Below, piece by piece: positions 13,229-20,684 of a DNA stretch of 21,220 nucleotides. The notes below the pieces were generated by a model that searched no databases, had not been told where the DNA came from, and worked only from the letters and a program-made list of their open reading frames with translations. The translations under genes were made by a program, and so were the position numbers. How positions within the stretch are numbered: position 1 is the stretch's first letter; every line of letters begins with the position of its first letter. The stretch is from Acidilobaceae archaeon (GTDB lineage Archaea > Thermoproteota > Thermoprotei_A > Sulfolobales > Acidilobaceae), in contig JALWEW010000136.1 of NCBI GenBank assembly GCA_027039295.1, positions 1 to 21,220 of the forward strand, written 5' to 3'.

Positions 13229-14348
13229 TGCCAGGGGCGTAGGGCTAGCAGGCTCGGGGGAAGACCCCCTCGTAAGTGTAGTCATCCCCACATTTAACGA
13301 GGCGGAAGTTATAGAGCAGACCATCGCTGAGGTGAGAGCTGTCCTAGAGCGTGAGGGAATAGAATACGAGATACTAGTTGTCGATGACGACTCACCCGAC
13401 GGCACGTGGAGAATAGTGAAAGAGATATCGGAGCGCGACTCTCACGTTAGGCTCTATAGGAGAATCGGCGCTAGAGGCCTCTCCACAGCCATCCTGGATG
13501 GTATAAAGCTTGCGAGGGGAAAGTACGTGATAGTAATGGATGCCGATCTCCAGCATCCTCCCAGGTATCTCCCCCAGCTCATAGGAAAAGCTTTGAACGA
13601 AGGCTATGACGTCGTTGTTGCGTCGAGGTACGCTAGAGGGGGCGGCGTGGCTGGTTGGAGTAGGCTGCGTTTAATGATAAGCAAGGGTGCTACACTGCTG
13701 GCCAAGCTACTGGTTAGGGGCGCGCGTAAGACTAGTGATCCCATGTCGGGCTTCTTCCTCGTCCGGAGGGATCTAGTATTATCCAGGGTAGAGGAGCTCA
13801 GGCCTAGGGGGTACAAGGTTCTACTTGAGATACTGGCTCGAATAGAGGATGCCAGGGTAGGGGAGGTGCCGTATGTCTTCGAGCCTAGAAGAGCGGGCAG
13901 GAGCAAGCTAGGCTTTAAGGTAATGCTGGACTATGTCATACATGTTATAGAGTTGTCCCAGTTGGCGAAGTTCGCCATAGTGGGTGCAGGGGGCACAGTG
14001 GTGAACCTGGCCGTAATGTATCTTCTCTTATATATAGCTGGCCTCGGGAAGAGTGTATCGAGTATCGCCGGGATAGAGTCCGGGCTTCTCTGGAACTTCG
14101 TGTTCAATGAGATGTGGACGTTCGAGGCTGGCTTCAGGAAAGGATGGCTGGCCAGGCTTGCAGCTTATCATGCCAGTAGTGCCGGGGGCTTCCTAGCAAC
14201 GTTTCTAACCATGTACATACTCTCAACGTACATGGGCGTCAACCCTATCTTAGGCCAGTTTATGGGAATACTTGTAGGCTTTATAGTGAATTATGTGGCA
14301 TCGTCGAGGGGGGTATGGAGGATTGGTAGGGAGAGACAGAGTAGCTAG
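13218..14348 (+). CDS. Dolichol-phosphate-mannose-synthase-like glycosyltransferase fused to a GtrA-like membrane domain
   Basis: Family 2 glycosyltransferase that likely moves a sugar from a nucleotide donor to a polyprenyl phosphate at the membrane, feeding protein or lipid glycosylation. Catalytic domain at about residues 15-240: VSVVIPTFNEAE, VVDDDSPDGT, metal-binding DAD (108-110) in MDADLQHPP, and SDPMSGFF. The C-terminal part (about 250-370) has several hydrophobic segments, beginning FAIVGAGGTVVNLAVMYLLL and including ESGLLWNFVFNEMWTF, as in GtrA-like domains. ATG at 13218 gives 376 residues; upstream codons lie inside the previous gene and are not family-like. The uracil-DNA glycosylase gene starts within its 3' end. 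Sugar and acceptor cannot be read from the sequence. Confidence 0.93.
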   Translation: MRYNARGVGLAGSGEDPLVSVVIPTFNEAEVIEQTIAEVRAVLEREGIEYEILVVDDDSPDGTWRIVKEISERDSHVRLYRRIGARGLSTAILDGIKLARGKYVIVMDADLQHPPRYLPQLIGKALNEGYDVVVASRYARGGGVAGWSRLRLMISKGATLLAKLLVRGARKTSDPMSGFFLVRRDLVLSRVEELRPRGYKVLLEILARIEDARVGEVPYVFEPRRAGRSKLGFKVMLDYVIHVIELSQLAKFAIVGAGGTVVNLAVMYLLLYIAGLGKSVSSIAGIESGLLWNFVFNEMWTFEAGFRKGWLARLAAYHASSAGGFLATFLTMYILSTYMGVNPILGQFMGILVGFIVNYVASSRGVWRIGRERQSS

Positions 14349-14979
14349 GTACGAGTCACTCCTTGACGCCATCAGGAGGTGCAGGAAGTGCCCTCTCCAC
14401 TTGCATAGGAAGAACCCCGTCCCCGGTGAGGGCCCCCTTGACGCTAGAGTAATGCTCGTTGGAGAAGCCCCCGGGCGCCGGGAGGATGAGACCGGGAGGC
14501 CCTTCGTTGGGGCCGCGGGCCACCTGCTAGACGCCCTCCTAGGTCTCGCTGGCCTCAGGAGGGAGGAGGTCTACATAACTAATATCGTGAAGTGCAGGCC
14601 CCCAGGCAATAGGGACCCCACCCAGGCCGAGATAAGAGCCTGCCTCCCCTATCTGCTCCAGCAGATAGACATCATAAGGCCGGGGCTGCTAGTCGCCCTA
14701 GGCAGACACGCTGGACGCACCCTCTACTCCCTGCTGGGCAGGCCCTGGAGAGGACTGAGCGCTGAGCATGGGGTACCTATAAGGGGAACGGTGAAGCAGC
14801 TGGGGCTGGAGGTCGAGGTAATAGCGACCTACCACCCCGCTGCGGCCCTCTACAATCCCCAACTGAGGAGCGTCCTCGAGGAGGACTTCAGAGGCCCTAT
14901 TAGGGAGGAGGCATCTAAGATATTGGCCGGGGGAGGTCAGGGCTCAAGGCGTAGTAGGAGTCTCTTAGACTTCTTCTAG
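14323..14979 (+). CDS. Family-4 uracil-DNA glycosylase with an Fe-S cluster
   Basis: Removes uracil from DNA, the first step in repair of deaminated cytosine in hyperthermophiles. The four cluster cysteines are present with family spacing: Cys20-x2-Cys23, Cys91 and Cys107. Active-site motifs are GEAPGRREDE near residue 47, NIVKCRPPGNRDP, and YHPAA. The last residues SLLDFF resemble a PCNA-binding (PIP) motif, although the usual leading Gln is not in place. TTG at 14323 gives 218 residues and sits after a purine-rich run; ATG at 14293 in the same frame would add ten residues and overlap the upstream gene further, and is the main alternative. The gene is the last of its unit and converges on the Lon-like gene with a 7-nt gap. 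Confidence 0.94.
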   Translation: MVGRDRVARYESLLDAIRRCRKCPLHLHRKNPVPGEGPLDARVMLVGEAPGRREDETGRPFVGAAGHLLDALLGLAGLRREEVYITNIVKCRPPGNRDPTQAEIRACLPYLLQQIDIIRPGLLVALGRHAGRTLYSLLGRPWRGLSAEHGVPIRGTVKQLGLEVEVIATYHPAAALYNPQLRSVLEEDFRGPIREEASKILAGGGQGSRRSRSLLDFF

Positions 14980-14986
14980 CCCTATC

Positions 14987-16870
14987 CTAGGCTCTTGAAG
15001 CGCTCCTGAAGAGCATGCGTATCGCCAGTGCGAAGCCCGCCGAGAAGCCTATTACAAGCGTCACCAGTAGTGCTGTAACCACGTGGGCGTTTAACTCCTC
15101 ATGTGTTACCGGGGGTACATTCACAGCCTTCAGTGACGCAGAGGCGTTGACTGGAGGAGGGCTCGACAGTGTTAGCGGGAGCAGCACCTCATTCGCGGCT
15201 ATAGCGTCCGATAGTATGGTTATCGATGAATTGATGTCCCCGGAGTCAAGGAGATTTTCGGCGTACTCGAAGTACGCTGGAGCTAGGAGACTCCTAACGC
15301 CGTGGAGTGATAACGTGTAGGAGGTATAGGAATATAGGGCTGCGCCTGCTCTCCAGTACTTCTCCAGCATGCTTCTCCCTCCATGCATGTATGTTATTAG
15401 GTCTGTGAACATGATGCTCGTGCATTGCGATAGGATCTCTCTATAATATCCGAAGGCTAGTATTAAGTCACCCTCTCTCCAAGCATTAACGGCTCTCTTA
15501 ACAAGCTGTAAGAGAAGATTGGCGCTCGACGTCAAGTTTAACTCCTTCAAGACGGAGATAGTATAGTTAGCGTTTAGCATAACAAAGTATGATATCATGC
15601 CGAGATACGCCTTTAGGTCGACAGGCAAGGGGGTTTGACATTGCGTGTTGTTGAATGCATAGAGCCAGCTTTTTATGCTATATATCCTTGCTCTGGACAT
15701 CCCTAGGAAGTAAGCGAGGTAGGTATAATTGTATATATTGTCTTTGAGTGTCTCATTTAAGACTTCTAGATTGAATATCGAGTCAGAGAGCCTTGCGGCT
15801 GCTACAGAGAGTATTTCTAGTTTTTCAAGGCATCTAATATTTGACTCTAAATTATTTATTTTTATTTTTAAATTATTTAATATATTGTTTATGATATCTA
15901 ACTCATTGTGGAGGTCGAGCTTGTTCTCGGCGAGCATCCGCTTATAGAACAGAGTATACGCGTCAGCCAACGCTGTAAACGCATAGCTAGCAGAGCTGTA
16001 GGGGGCGGAGTAGAGGGTCTTCTTGGACTCGTTAAGGAGGCTATAGATCTTCGCAATATCGTGCTCGATTAGAGAACTCGTGTTCTGAGAGGATAGCTCC
16101 CTGGTGAGCCTCTCTGTAAGGTTTATCATGTAGAGTGCAGCATGGCGGAAAGCGCTCGAGAGGTAGGCGGGGTATGTTACGTTAACACTCGTTATCCTAG
16201 GTGTGGGCGTGCCAGCTACCTCGTGCGCCGCGTCGAATATCGACGCTACCCCCAGTATCCTAGTGCGGCTAGAGTTCAACCTTAGACAATGAGAGTCTAG
16301 GTCTTTGACATTTGAGATGGGTAGAACGAATGATAGATTCCTACTCATAGCGGCCCTGCACTTAATCGACACGCCTCCAACGGGGCCCGCGAATCCTTGG
16401 GGCACTATTGCACCCGTGATGACGTAGTTGCCCATTAGTGACGTGTTAGAGAACGGCGTTAGCATTGACAGCACCAATGTGGCAGCGGCCAGTGAGGCGC
16501 TGGGACCGCTTATCTCGCCCGTCGCGTGGATATCTATGTAGGCATTGAAGTATTCCGGGTTAGACCCTGCGAGTAGGGCGGCGGTCCAGATGGCTGTAGC
16601 TATGCTGTACTTCGTTGAGGCCCCCACTATGCCTTTCGAATCCACTATAATAGACCCATTCCCGGGCCATTCTAGTGTAACGCTTAGGTTTACGAGTTCG
16701 CCTTTGCTGCCCGAAACAGCTGGAACGTATATCCAGGCTCCGACGACCACGTGGCCGGGCCTCATCATGGTATCCTGCTTAGCCTGGTATGTGCTAGCCT
16801 GAGCGTTGGGTAGTAACAGGGCTAGGAGCGTGAAAGCCGCGAGGGCTATAGCTATGGGTTTTCTGTCCAC
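14987..16870 (-). CDS. Exported membrane-anchored protein with a Lon-type (S16) Ser/Lys protease domain
   Basis: 627 residues from GTG 16870. Residues 4-26 form a signal peptide or anchor (AIALAAFTLLALLLP then AQA). Residues about 35-180 match the proteolytic domain of Lon: GPSAS with Ser124, ITGAI, and GPVGGVSIK with Lys170, the lysine four residues after GG exactly as in bacterial Lon. No ATPase domain is present. About 400 residues of mostly helical sequence follow, including an Asn/Ile/Lys-rich coiled-coil-like stretch, about 16 N-x-S/T sequons suggesting an extracytoplasmic, glycosylated protein, and a final membrane helix (VVTALLVTLVIGFSAGFAL) with an Arg-rich tail. An open frame continues to 17122 but runs through the divergent promoter and the next gene, so GTG 16870 is preferred; TTTAAAG near 16922 supports it. 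Substrate unknown. Confidence 0.82.
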   Translation of the reverse strand: MDRKPIAIALAAFTLLALLLPNAQASTYQAKQDTMMRPGHVVVGAWIYVPAVSGSKGELVNLSVTLEWPGNGSIIVDSKGIVGASTKYSIATAIWTAALLAGSNPEYFNAYIDIHATGEISGPSASLAAATLVLSMLTPFSNTSLMGNYVITGAIVPQGFAGPVGGVSIKCRAAMSRNLSFVLPISNVKDLDSHCLRLNSSRTRILGVASIFDAAHEVAGTPTPRITSVNVTYPAYLSSAFRHAALYMINLTERLTRELSSQNTSSLIEHDIAKIYSLLNESKKTLYSAPYSSASYAFTALADAYTLFYKRMLAENKLDLHNELDIINNILNNLKIKINNLESNIRCLEKLEILSVAAARLSDSIFNLEVLNETLKDNIYNYTYLAYFLGMSRARIYSIKSWLYAFNNTQCQTPLPVDLKAYLGMISYFVMLNANYTISVLKELNLTSSANLLLQLVKRAVNAWREGDLILAFGYYREILSQCTSIMFTDLITYMHGGRSMLEKYWRAGAALYSYTSYTLSLHGVRSLLAPAYFEYAENLLDSGDINSSITILSDAIAANEVLLPLTLSSPPPVNASASLKAVNVPPVTHEELNAHVVTALLVTLVIGFSAGFALAIRMLFRSASRA

Positions 16871-16920
16871 GCCTCCGGCACCCGGTGGTTCTCGTACTCC
16901 AAAAGGCAATGCGCGCTGTG

Positions 16921-16930
16921 CTTTAAACTC
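16921..16930. promoter_or_regulatory. Shared TATA-like element between the Lon-like and winged-helix genes
   Basis: CTTTAAACTC on the plus strand reads GAGTTTAAAG on the minus strand, so one core element can serve both directions. Leftward transcription would start near 16896, 26 nt before the Lon-like GTG; rightward near 16950, about 14 nt before the GTG at 16964. The flanks are very GC-rich, which makes the element stand out. Confidence 0.6.
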
Positions 16931-16963
16931 ACGGGGCCCGCATGGGAGGGGGGTGGCGGGTGC

Positions 16964-17476
16964 GTGGCTAGGAAGAAGCAGGAGCGCGGCGGCGAGGCCG
17001 AGGGCAAGGGCGGCAAGGAGCTCAAGATAATCACTGTGCAGGTTGTCACTAGGGAGAAGGTCTTGAGTAATCCCAGGCAGATGGGGCTGCTCTACATTAT
17101 AGATAAGTTCGGCCCCATGCATGAGAGGACTTTACAACACCTGATCTACAAAGTACAAGAGTTGGGCTACGATATGGGTTATAGGGACTTCAGTGTAGTC
17201 GGAGAGGTCCCCTATAGTCCGACGCTGAAAAGTGATATAGTAGCACTACTCTATGTAGGATTTATAGAGACGGAGCCGACCATGTATAGGAAGTTGAGGG
17301 TAACTGGCGACGGCAGGGAGGCCTTAGAGAAGTACGATGTACCTCAGGGCCTAGCTGATACCATAAGCACGCACTTCGAGGAACTGAGAAACCTTGCCAG
17401 CATAATAGACAACCAGGTTGATCTCCAGGTCCGTAGGCGAATGCTGCAGCGCAGGAGACCCAGGAGGCTCTTCTAG
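16964..17476 (+). CDS. Winged-helix-like conserved protein
   Basis: 170 residues, no named family recognised. A charged, disordered N-terminus (about 1-18, Lys/Glu/Gly-rich) precedes a region with winged-helix character: GLLYIIDKFGPMHERTLQHL as helix-turn-helix, then SDIVALLYVGFIET, and YRKLRVTGDGREALEKY as a typical wing and final helix. A helical tail follows and ends in a very basic stretch (RRRMLQRRRPRRLF), suited to nucleic acid binding. GTG at 16964 is chosen with GGTG eight bases upstream. It lies 27 nt before the RadA paralogue gene on the same strand. It may regulate the divergent Lon-like gene or act with the RadA paralogue; both ideas rest only on position. Confidence 0.8.
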   Translation: MARKKQERGGEAEGKGGKELKIITVQVVTREKVLSNPRQMGLLYIIDKFGPMHERTLQHLIYKVQELGYDMGYRDFSVVGEVPYSPTLKSDIVALLYVGFIETEPTMYRKLRVTGDGREALEKYDVPQGLADTISTHFEELRNLASIIDNQVDLQVRRRMLQRRRPRRLF

Positions 17477-17503
17477 CGCTGATGTCTTCCTTAGGGAAGC
17501 GGA

Positions 17504-18046
17504 ATGGGGAGGGAGCCTCCAGTAATATTGGATGTAATCTCGAGTGGGGCCTTTCTATTCTATTATGGAGAGCCCGCGGTGGGCAAGACGAGGCTGGCAG
17601 GCTTACTTGCTAGAAGCCTCGAGTCCGCTGGCTTCAAGCCCTGCTATATAGCAACTGAGGCTGGCAGTACCGCTGTCGAGGAGAGGCTGTTTGCCGTCAG
17701 TATGGATCACATGCTTGAGATACTCTTCAAATGTCTCGCACGTGGAAGGCCCGCGATTATCGACACTATAAACTCATACTATACTGGTGAGAGGGGCGAG
17801 GCTAAGGTCATGGCGCTGGCGGCGGCTATTTCGAGGGCTTCGAGCCTCCCCGTGATAGCTGCAGGCCAGGTTCGGGGTGAGGGCTCGCCTTGGGGCGGCG
17901 CCTGGGTGGAACCCTGGGCCACACATGTAGCTGTAGTCGAGAGACTTAGGCCTGGTGTAAGCGTCATACGCTTCATAAAACCCAGGCGTGTCGTAGCGGC
18001 CTTCAGGGTTTGGGGTGGAGTGAGGGGTAGCGCGGAATGGATCTAG
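17504..18046 (+). CDS. Small RecA/RadA-family ATPase (RadA paralogue)
   Basis: 180-residue ATPase core without the N-terminal helix-hairpin-helix domain of RadA. Walker A is GEPAVGKT (22-29); a short Walker B-like PAIIDTIN lies near residue 84, followed by an MALAAAISRASSLPVIAAGQVR stretch typical of the RecA core with its Gln-containing switch. The C-terminal strands (VAVVERLRPGVSVIRFIK, VAAFRV) match the end of the RadB/RadA fold. Crenarchaea carry several such paralogues that assist homologous recombination; this belongs to that group rather than to RadA itself. ATG at 17504 follows AGGGAAGCGGA. The CDP-archaeol synthase gene begins 10 nt inside its 3' end, so they are translationally coupled although their roles appear unrelated. 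Confidence 0.85.
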   Translation: MGREPPVILDVISSGAFLFYYGEPAVGKTRLAGLLARSLESAGFKPCYIATEAGSTAVEERLFAVSMDHMLEILFKCLARGRPAIIDTINSYYTGERGEAKVMALAAAISRASSLPVIAAGQVRGEGSPWGGAWVEPWATHVAVVERLRPGVSVIRFIKPRRVVAAFRVWGGVRGSAEWI

Positions 18047-18555
18047 CGAGCCCCCTCGACTTCTTCCTAGTCATTCTGCCGGCGATGGTGGCGAATGCTT
18101 CTCCGGTAGCTGCCCGCAGGTTGCTTGAAGGCCGTAAGTGGCATCCATTAGATGGAGGGCGTAATTTCCTGGACGGCCGCAGGGTCTTAGGGGATGGAAA
18201 GACCATAGAGGGCTTCATAGTTGGCGTAGCGGCGGGATCTCTCGTAGCCGCGGTGATAGCCCTGATTGCTGGCGACGCTGGTTACCTCATAGCAGGCTCT
18301 ATAGGCAGCGTGGGGGCCCTACTGGGCGACATTGTGGGCTCCTTCATAAAAAGGAGGCTGGGCCTAGAACGCGGCGCCCCCGCCCCACTACTGGATCAAC
18401 TGGACTTCTACGTGGGGGCGACCGTCGCAATCAGGATCATAGGCTACAAGCTCGACACTGTTGTGACAGCCGCGTTCGCGGGGCTCATAGTGGCACTCCA
18501 CGTTGCCACGAACTATGCAGCCTTCAAGTTGGGCTTGAAGGAGGTGCCTTGGTAG
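18037..18555 (+). CDS. carS: CDP-archaeol synthase
   Basis: Integral membrane enzyme (CDP-2,3-bis-(O-geranylgeranyl)-sn-glycerol synthase) that activates the archaeal ether lipid with CTP before head-group attachment. The family signatures are clear: MVANASPV at the N-terminus, LDGRRVLGDGKTIEGFIVG in the cytoplasmic loop, GALLGDIVGSFIKRRLGLERG and LLDQLDF. Hydrophobic segments at about 8-25, 60-78, 82-104, 125-140 and 143-160 are compatible with five membrane helices. Length (172) is normal. ATG at 18037 overlaps the RadA-paralogue stop. It converges on nop10 with a 39-nt gap. Confidence 0.95.
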   Translation: MDLASPLDFFLVILPAMVANASPVAARRLLEGRKWHPLDGGRNFLDGRRVLGDGKTIEGFIVGVAAGSLVAAVIALIAGDAGYLIAGSIGSVGALLGDIVGSFIKRRLGLERGAPAPLLDQLDFYVGATVAIRIIGYKLDTVVTAAFAGLIVALHVATNYAAFKLGLKEVPW

Positions 18556-18594
18556 ACCTCAACCTTCACAGGCGAGGAGGAGTAGATGGAGCGG

Positions 18595-18771
18595 CTAGGG
18601 TGGTATGAGGCCCATCCTCTTCTTGAGCATGTACCTATATTTGAGGTACCTATCATCCGGCGAGAACCTTGGGGGGTGGGGCACTCTAACGGGGGCACCG
18701 CATACAGGGCACTTGTCCCTGCGGAGCGTGTAGCGCCCGCACCTGGTACAGCGGCGTAGCAACCACTTCAC
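18595..18771 (-). CDS. nop10: Ribosome biogenesis / H/ACA RNP protein Nop10
   Basis: 58-residue zinc-binding subunit of the H/ACA pseudouridylation RNP, which also contains Cbf5, Gar1 and L7Ae. Translated by hand because it is short. It reads MKWLLRRCTRCGRYTL at the start, has Cys8-x2-Cys11 and Cys21-x2-Cys24 forming the zinc ribbon, then the hallmark PHPPRFSPDDRYLKYR and a basic helix. GTG at 18771 is preceded by GGAGAGGGGTG with 7 nt spacing. It follows the aIF2-alpha gene by 24 nt, the order seen in many archaea. All key residues are present. Confidence 0.95.
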   Translation of the reverse strand: MKWLLRRCTRCGRYTLRRDKCPVCGAPVRVPHPPRFSPDDRYLKYRYMLKKRMGLIPP

Positions 18772-18795
18772 GACGTCGCACCCCTCTCCGGGGGG

Positions 18796-19629
18796 TTACG
18801 TCTTGAGTCTTTGAAACGCAAAACTTACATCGAGTTTTCTAGACTCGCGCTCGGCAGTACTCACGAGAGCCTTGAGGGCCTTCTCTATTATCTTGTAGTC
18901 GTGGCTTGACACGTCAACCCGGTACTTAGGGGCTCCTATTGTGTAGAGCCTTATCCTGAGGGATTGAGGGTCGATCTTCTTTGCAGCTTCCTCGGCATCC
19001 TTCAGGATCTTCCGTATCCTCTCGACTCCGTCGCCTGCTAGGCTCTGGAGGGTTAGTATGCCCGAGATCTGGACCCTCTTGACCTCCACCCTTCCCCGTG
19101 CTTCCTCTAGTAGCGGCTCGATCCACTCCTCGGGTACCCCAGCCTCCCTGAGTGCATCGGCTCCATAGATTATAGCCTGCTCGAGCCCCGTAAGCGCGTC
19201 CCCATAGTAGTCGTCAAGCCTCCACACTACCTCGTCATAGGCAGCCTTAGGGTCTTTACCCAATTTCTCGGCCGCTATCTCGGCTATCATAGCGGCCTTT
19301 AATGTGCGCTTCCACCATATCATCTTCCTACGACGCTCACCCTCGGAGACCCTCTTGAGGCTTACATCCACCTGTCTCCTCTTCCTGTAAACCCTGATCA
19401 CCTTCACCACAACCTTTTGTCCCTCCCGCAGGACATGACGTATGTTCCTGACCATCCTAGATGCTACCTCGCTCCACGGCAGGAAGGCCCTAATACCCCC
19501 GTACTCGTCGAGGGTCAAGTACGCCCCGTAATCGTAGATCTCGCGTATGGTCCCCACCACGAGCTCTCCGACGTCTGGGAGGGGCTTCCGAGGCTTCACT
19601 TCTATCTTGCGCTGCTTACCCTCGCTCAT
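18796..19629 (-). CDS. eif2a: Translation initiation factor aIF2 subunit alpha
   Basis: Alpha subunit of the heterotrimer that brings initiator tRNA to the small ribosomal subunit. 277 residues: N-terminal S1/OB domain (about 17-95; GELVVGTIREIYDYGAYLTL, VSLKRVSEGER), central helical domain (about 100-180; WWKRTLKAAMIAE, IIYGADALREAGVPEEWIEPL) and C-terminal alpha/beta domain (about 185-265; VQISGILTLQS, RIRLYTIGAPKYRVDV). Length and domain order are standard. ATG start follows GGGAGGAG with an 11-nt gap. It lies between the eS27 and nop10 genes, all on the same strand. Confidence 0.96.
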   Translation of the reverse strand: MSEGKQRKIEVKPRKPLPDVGELVVGTIREIYDYGAYLTLDEYGGIRAFLPWSEVASRMVRNIRHVLREGQKVVVKVIRVYRKRRQVDVSLKRVSEGERRRKMIWWKRTLKAAMIAEIAAEKLGKDPKAAYDEVVWRLDDYYGDALTGLEQAIIYGADALREAGVPEEWIEPLLEEARGRVEVKRVQISGILTLQSLAGDGVERIRKILKDAEEAAKKIDPQSLRIRLYTIGAPKYRVDVSSHDYKIIEKALKALVSTAERESRKLDVSFAFQRLKT

Positions 19630-19693
19630 GGATGTTCACGCTCCTCCCAATGCCAGGAGCGCTATTGGAGGAGTTAAGAGTGGCTCTAGAGGG

Positions 19694-19906
19694 CTAGCCT
19701 AAGACCTTCTCTATTATACCGAGTATCTTAGCCTTACCGCCTGTCGGCTTAACCAGTGGCGTGTTACAGAAGAGGCACCTCACGGGGAACGTCGCATGGC
19801 TGAACACAACCATCCTGTTGCCGCAGTTGGGGCATCTCACGAGTAGAAACCTGCTGCGAGGCTCTGGCACGAGGATCTTACGCCTGGGGACTCCGAAGGT
19901 TGCCAT
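19694..19906 (-). CDS. rps27e: Ribosomal protein eS27
   Basis: Small-subunit ribosomal protein with a zinc ribbon. The 70-residue product has Cys25-x2-Cys28 (CPNC) and Cys44-x2-Cys47 (CLFC) and the typical FVLVRC-like lead-in and PTGGKAKI end. ATG at 19906 is chosen over the GTG nine bases upstream because GAGGTGAGGG just precedes it and the family starts near there. It begins 5 nt after the eL44 stop. A 64-nt gap separates it from the aIF2-alpha gene. Confidence 0.96.
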   Translation of the reverse strand: MATFGVPRRKILVPEPRSRFLLVRCPNCGNRMVVFSHATFPVRCLFCNTPLVKPTGGKAKILGIIEKVLG

Positions 19907-19911
19907 GGCCC

Positions 19912-20199
19912 TCACCTCACGGTTTCAACGAGCTCTATCTTCTTTAGCCTTATGTTTAGTATGTGCCTCTCGTAGCCGCACTGCGTACACCTGATCTTGA
20001 GAGTCACCTTCTTCGTGACCTTGGCGAACCTCTTCTGCTCCGGCTTTCTCTGGCTGCCGTAGCCCTCCTGCTTCCTCATGTACCTTCTCTGGCCGAGGGC
20101 CATGCTCCTCCTCTTGCCATGCTTGTATACCATCACGGTATGGATAGTATGCGTTCTACACCGGGGGCAGTATGTCCTAATCTTCTTTGGGAACTTCAC
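19912..20199 (-). CDS. rpl44e: Ribosomal protein eL44
   Basis: Large-subunit ribosomal protein of the eL42/L44e family, which lies near the E site. 95 residues, strongly basic, with zinc-binding Cys11-x2-Cys14 (CPRC) and Cys71-x2-Cys74 (CTQC) and the typical MKFPKKIRTYCPRC start. GTG at 20199 is preceded by GAGGTG with 7 nt spacing. A longer open frame reaches 20289 but its extra residues overlap the GINS gene and do not resemble the family. The start overlaps the GINS 3' end by 23 nt. Confidence 0.96.
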   Translation of the reverse strand: MKFPKKIRTYCPRCRTHTIHTVMVYKHGKRRSMALGQRRYMRKQEGYGSQRKPEQKRFAKVTKKVTLKIRCTQCGYERHILNIRLKKIELVETVR

Positions 20200-20677
20200 C
20201 TCTCCGCACCTCACCCTCAGCGTCTCTGCCAGCCACCCCGGCCTCCTCTGCAGAGGCCAACTTAAGAAGGTTGCTCTCCAGGGGCTCAAGGAGTCCTAGA
20301 GACGCTAGGAGTAACGCTTCCGGTATGGGGATAAGTGCTATCTCGCCCTCCTCCAAGGTGAGGCCGTGGTAGTGAAGCGGGTAGCGTGTCTTGACTAGGA
20401 CGCGGTCCCCGTAAACACCTAGTTTTCCCGCTAGCAGATCAGCGTAGAACTCAAGTGCCCTTCTTATTACGGCGAAGAGGCGTGAGTCCGCGCCTTGATA
20501 TTCGGCATCGAAGAGCAGGTCCTCGAATCTGGCCCTGGCTATATCACGGGATACCCTGGTGACTAGGTCTAGGTACTTATTGCAATACGTCAGCCTGCCT
20601 CCGGAGGCGCAGTAGCTGAGCATTGCCTTCCTCGAAGCACTGAGCGATGCGGCCGTGAGGGGCTCGTGGAGCCCCAC
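20177..20677 (-). CDS. GINS complex subunit (Gins15/51-like)
   Basis: Probable subunit of the archaeal GINS complex, which joins MCM in the replicative helicase assembly. The 166-residue product has a helical A-domain (FEDLLFDAEYQG, LFAVIRRALEFYADLL) followed by a short beta-rich B-domain (VLVKTRYPLHYHGLTLEEGE, ALIPIPEALLLASLGLLEPL), the A-then-B order of Gins15. The sequence is divergent; the call leans on this architecture and on the adjacent priS, a pairing also known in Sulfolobus. Start choice is uncertain: GTG at 20677 sits 7 nt after the priS stop; ATG at 20725 would overlap priS by 41 nt. The C-terminal tail is acidic and overlaps the eL44 start. Confidence 0.7.
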   Translation of the reverse strand: MGLHEPLTAASLSASRKAMLSYCASGGRLTYCNKYLDLVTRVSRDIARARFEDLLFDAEYQGADSRLFAVIRRALEFYADLLAGKLGVYGDRVLVKTRYPLHYHGLTLEEGEIALIPIPEALLLASLGLLEPLESNLLKLASAEEAGVAGRDAEGEVRRGEVPKED

Positions 20678-20684
20678 AGCGGCC

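Noticed and set aside
16871..17122. An 84-residue N-terminal extension of the Lon-like protein
   Set aside because: The frame is open, but the extra residues overlap the promoter and the start of the divergent winged-helix gene, place a second hydrophobic segment before the signal peptide, and would be read upstream of the TATA-like element at 16921-16930.
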